NCBI GenBank assembly: GCA_002438405.1
Contig: DJOE01000020.1
Coordinates: 27,735 to 91,734, forward strand
Source: Cyanobacteria bacterium UBA6446
GTDB lineage: Bacteria; Cyanobacteriota; Vampirovibrionia; Gastranaerophilales; Gastranaerophilaceae
DNA: 64,000 nt
Reading direction: 5' to 3'
Position numbers and translations under genes: made by a program. Under the pieces are notes generated by a model. The model ran no database searches and had not been told where the DNA came from. It was given only the letters and a program-made list of their open reading frames with translations. This document shows, piece after piece, positions 62,326 through 64,000 of the stretch. Numbering within the stretch: the stretch's first letter is position 1; each line of letters begins with the position of its first letter.

Positions 62326-64000
62326 ATGAAAAGCCGAAAAAGACAAAAGCGTATTATCGCATCAATGTTAACCACATTGTTTGTTGCTCAGCAATCAATG
62401 CTATTATCCGTTGTCGCCAGTGAAATTTCTGGGGTGAACGGAAACAACGGCGTCTATAATATTAACCCAAGTGCGTTAATTAACGGCACAGATATGGGTT
62501 ATAGAAAATATAAAGATTTCACACTTGATAAAGGTGATATTGCAAATTTAATTTACAAATACGGAAACACAGATGTTTCTACATTTATTAACTTAGTTGA
62601 TAACAAAATCAACATCAATGGTATCGTAAACACAATGAGAGATGGTAATTTTTACAACGGAAAAGCTATCTTTGTTTCTCCAAACGGAATGGTTGTAGGA
62701 GCTTCAGGGGTTCTTAACGTTGGTTCTTTAGGTGTTTATACTCCAAATGATGTTGTTTACACAAGATATAAAGAAAATCCACAAGCTGATTTAACATCTT
62801 TACAAAATTCTTATGGCGGTAAACCTGTAACAATTAATGGTAAAGTGTTCGCTGCAAATGATGTTGAACTAAATGGCGGAAAAGTTTCAGTTGGTAAAAA
62901 TGGTGGAGTTATAGCCGGTATTAATGAAAATAAAATGGCTATGATGAATACAAACCAACAAGCAGAAAGCTTATTTAACCAATTAGTAAATACTGATAAT
63001 TTAAATACCGGTAATGCTTTTTCTAGCAACAACGGAAATATTTACATCAAATCTAATCAAAGAACAGAAAATGCTGGTGTTGATATTTCAGGAACAGTTA
63101 AAAACTTTGGTAAAGGCAATACTGAAATCAGAAGCACAGGTGTTGACGGGATTAAAATTTCAGGAACAGTTGCCAATGCCGACGGTCTATTAAAAGTTAA
63201 CAACAACTGGGGTGATGTTAATATCTCAGGAACAGTTAAAAACAATGGCGAAACTCAAATTTTAAATGTTCCAGGTGAAGGCAAAGTAACATTTACCGTA
63301 AATGGTCAAGAATACTCTTATCAACTTGATACAAATAACGGCATTGATATTTCAGGAAATATTGACACCAAAGGTAAATTAACAATTAATAATACAGGTG
63401 ATAAAGGCATTAATATCTCTGGTACAGTCAATAATGACGGTACTTTGAGCATACAAAACGGAATTGCAAGTGACAGCCAATCAGATAAAACAAGAAATGA
63501 AAGAACAGATGCTTTAAAAATTTCTGGTACCGTTAGCAATAATGGAAATGCTGATATTACAAACTATGGTAAAGGCGGTTTAAACGTAACAGAAAGCGGA
63601 GTTGTAGAAAATGCTAATGGTAAATTAGCTATGACTAACAATGGTACTGGAGGTTTCACTGTTGATGGAAACATTTCTAATATCGATGGTGATACAACTT
63701 TAACTAACACTGCTGGGTATTTAACAGTTAATGGTAATACTAAAGGTATCAATAATTCAGATATCTATATAGATAACTCTGGTTCTGGTATTGAAATCAA
63801 TGGTAACATTAATGCAAATAAAACAACTAATAATGGGAGTTCTGTACACATCAATAACACTAATGGTGCAGTTAACTTGAATTCTACTGGTAGAGTTAAT
63901 GCTACTAAAGATGTAAACGTTACTAACTCTGGTAAAGGTGGAGTTAACGTTAAAGGTTTAATTGATGCTAAAAATAATGTTAACATTGACAACAAAGATT
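62326..64000 (+). CDS. large repetitive secreted adhesin-like protein (partial, runs off the window)
   Basis: This frame is open from ATG 62326 to the last base (558 codons, no stop). The SD is AAAGGA. It starts MKSRKRQKRIIASMLTTLF, a long basic signal peptide ending near residue 35 (VVAS). Residues 37-170 contain YNINPSALINGTDMG and the pattern FVSPNGMVVGASGVLN, which resemble the TPS/filamentous haemagglutinin N-domain. From about residue 250 it is built of repeats with the core (V/I/L)-x-I-S-G-T-V, followed by N-x-G turns. These fit a beta-helix passenger. It resembles LktA-type filamentous adhesins. Function in surface adhesion is inferred. Confidence 0.85.
   Translation, partial: MKSRKRQKRIIASMLTTLFVAQQSMLLSVVASEISGVNGNNGVYNINPSALINGTDMGYRKYKDFTLDKGDIANLIYKYGNTDVSTFINLVDNKININGIVNTMRDGNFYNGKAIFVSPNGMVVGASGVLNVGSLGVYTPNDVVYTRYKENPQADLTSLQNSYGGKPVTINGKVFAANDVELNGGKVSVGKNGGVIAGINENKMAMMNTNQQAESLFNQLVNTDNLNTGNAFSSNNGNIYIKSNQRTENAGVDISGTVKNFGKGNTEIRSTGVDGIKISGTVANADGLLKVNNNWGDVNISGTVKNNGETQILNVPGEGKVTFTVNGQEYSYQLDTNNGIDISGNIDTKGKLTINNTGDKGINISGTVNNDGTLSIQNGIASDSQSDKTRNERTDALKISGTVSNNGNADITNYGKGGLNVTESGVVENANGKLAMTNNGTGGFTVDGNISNIDGDTTLTNTAGYLTVNGNTKGINNSDIYIDNSGSGIEINGNINANKTTNNGSSVHINNTNGAVNLNSTGRVNATKDVNVTNSGKGGVNVKGLIDAKNNVNIDNKD

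Noticed and set aside
62811..63995. A series of minus-strand open frames opposite the adhesin
   Set aside because: They are caused by the repeat codons of the plus-strand gene, have no ribosome sites, and their Pro/Leu/Val-rich translations mirror the Asn/Gly/Lys-rich repeats.
62900..64000. Short repeats that could suggest a CRISPR array
   Set aside because: They are in-frame protein repeats of differing length with no constant direct repeat or unique spacers.

Overview
The window looks like a chromosome segment of a low-GC, diderm, non-photosynthetic relative of cyanobacteria, most likely a gut Vampirovibrionia/Melainabacteria of the Gastranaerophilales type. This is inference. The diderm reading rests on a complete AcrA-AcrB-TolC-type efflux operon, a MurE with the meso-diaminopimelate motif DNPR, AMIN-domain amidases and PlsC acyltransferases. 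The cyanobacterial link rests mainly on a DUF3326 protein and on several lineage-style small proteins. Ferredoxin, superoxide reductase plus ferritin, and an Fe-S serine dehydratase suggest an anaerobe. I saw no photosynthesis genes, prophage, insertion sequence or CRISPR array.

Layout: 1-6 kb holds the tail of a ferredoxin, a small glycine-rich protein, glmS, a secreted repeat protein, a GH38 alpha-mannosidase and a small basic protein. 6-12 kb is an RND efflux operon with its own promoter and a palindrome in its leader. 12-19 kb is one minus-strand operon, ftsI-murE-nagA-ilvD-uppS-rdgB, joining wall, isoprenoid-carrier and branched-chain amino acid genes. 19-24.5 kb carries two different peptidoglycan amidases, DUF3326, murI and a stand-alone LuxR-type helix-turn-helix. 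24.5-27 kb has tRNA-Arg(ACG), a possible ADP-ribosyltransferase-like protein and a single-domain AAA+ ATPase. 27-34 kb is a minus-strand run: small protein, radical SAM/DUF2344 fusion, RNase E/G, two small membrane proteins and the two serine dehydratase subunits.

34-41 kb holds small lineage-specific proteins, yajQ, a secreted protein of unknown role, a two-component system and a desulfoferrodoxin-ferritin operon. A long SRP RNA gene lies at about 40.9 kb. 41-46 kb has a PTPS/QueD-like protein with a zinc ribbon, a GtrB-like glycosyltransferase, a YdjC/ChbG deacetylase coupled to an exported phospholipase D-like protein, and a MNT nucleotidyltransferase. 46-52 kb holds argS, a divergent phosphohexomutase, two plsC genes and a proline/glutamine-rich protein with HEAT-like repeats. 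53-57.4 kb is a plus-strand operon: transketolase C-terminal half, ftsE, ftsX, a degenerate REC-GGDEF protein and an isochorismatase-family hydrolase. 57.5-62 kb has a U32 peptidase, rimO and a flippase. The window ends inside a large secreted adhesin-like gene that stays open from 62326 to the last base.

Much of the segment serves the cell envelope: precursor synthesis (glmS, murI, murE, uppS), septal synthesis and hydrolysis (ftsI, ftsEX, amidases), lipids (plsC), glycan handling (glycosyltransferase, deacetylase, flippase, mannosidase) and surface display. The only stretch over 300 bases without a protein gene, about 40700-41246, contains the SRP RNA and its promoter.
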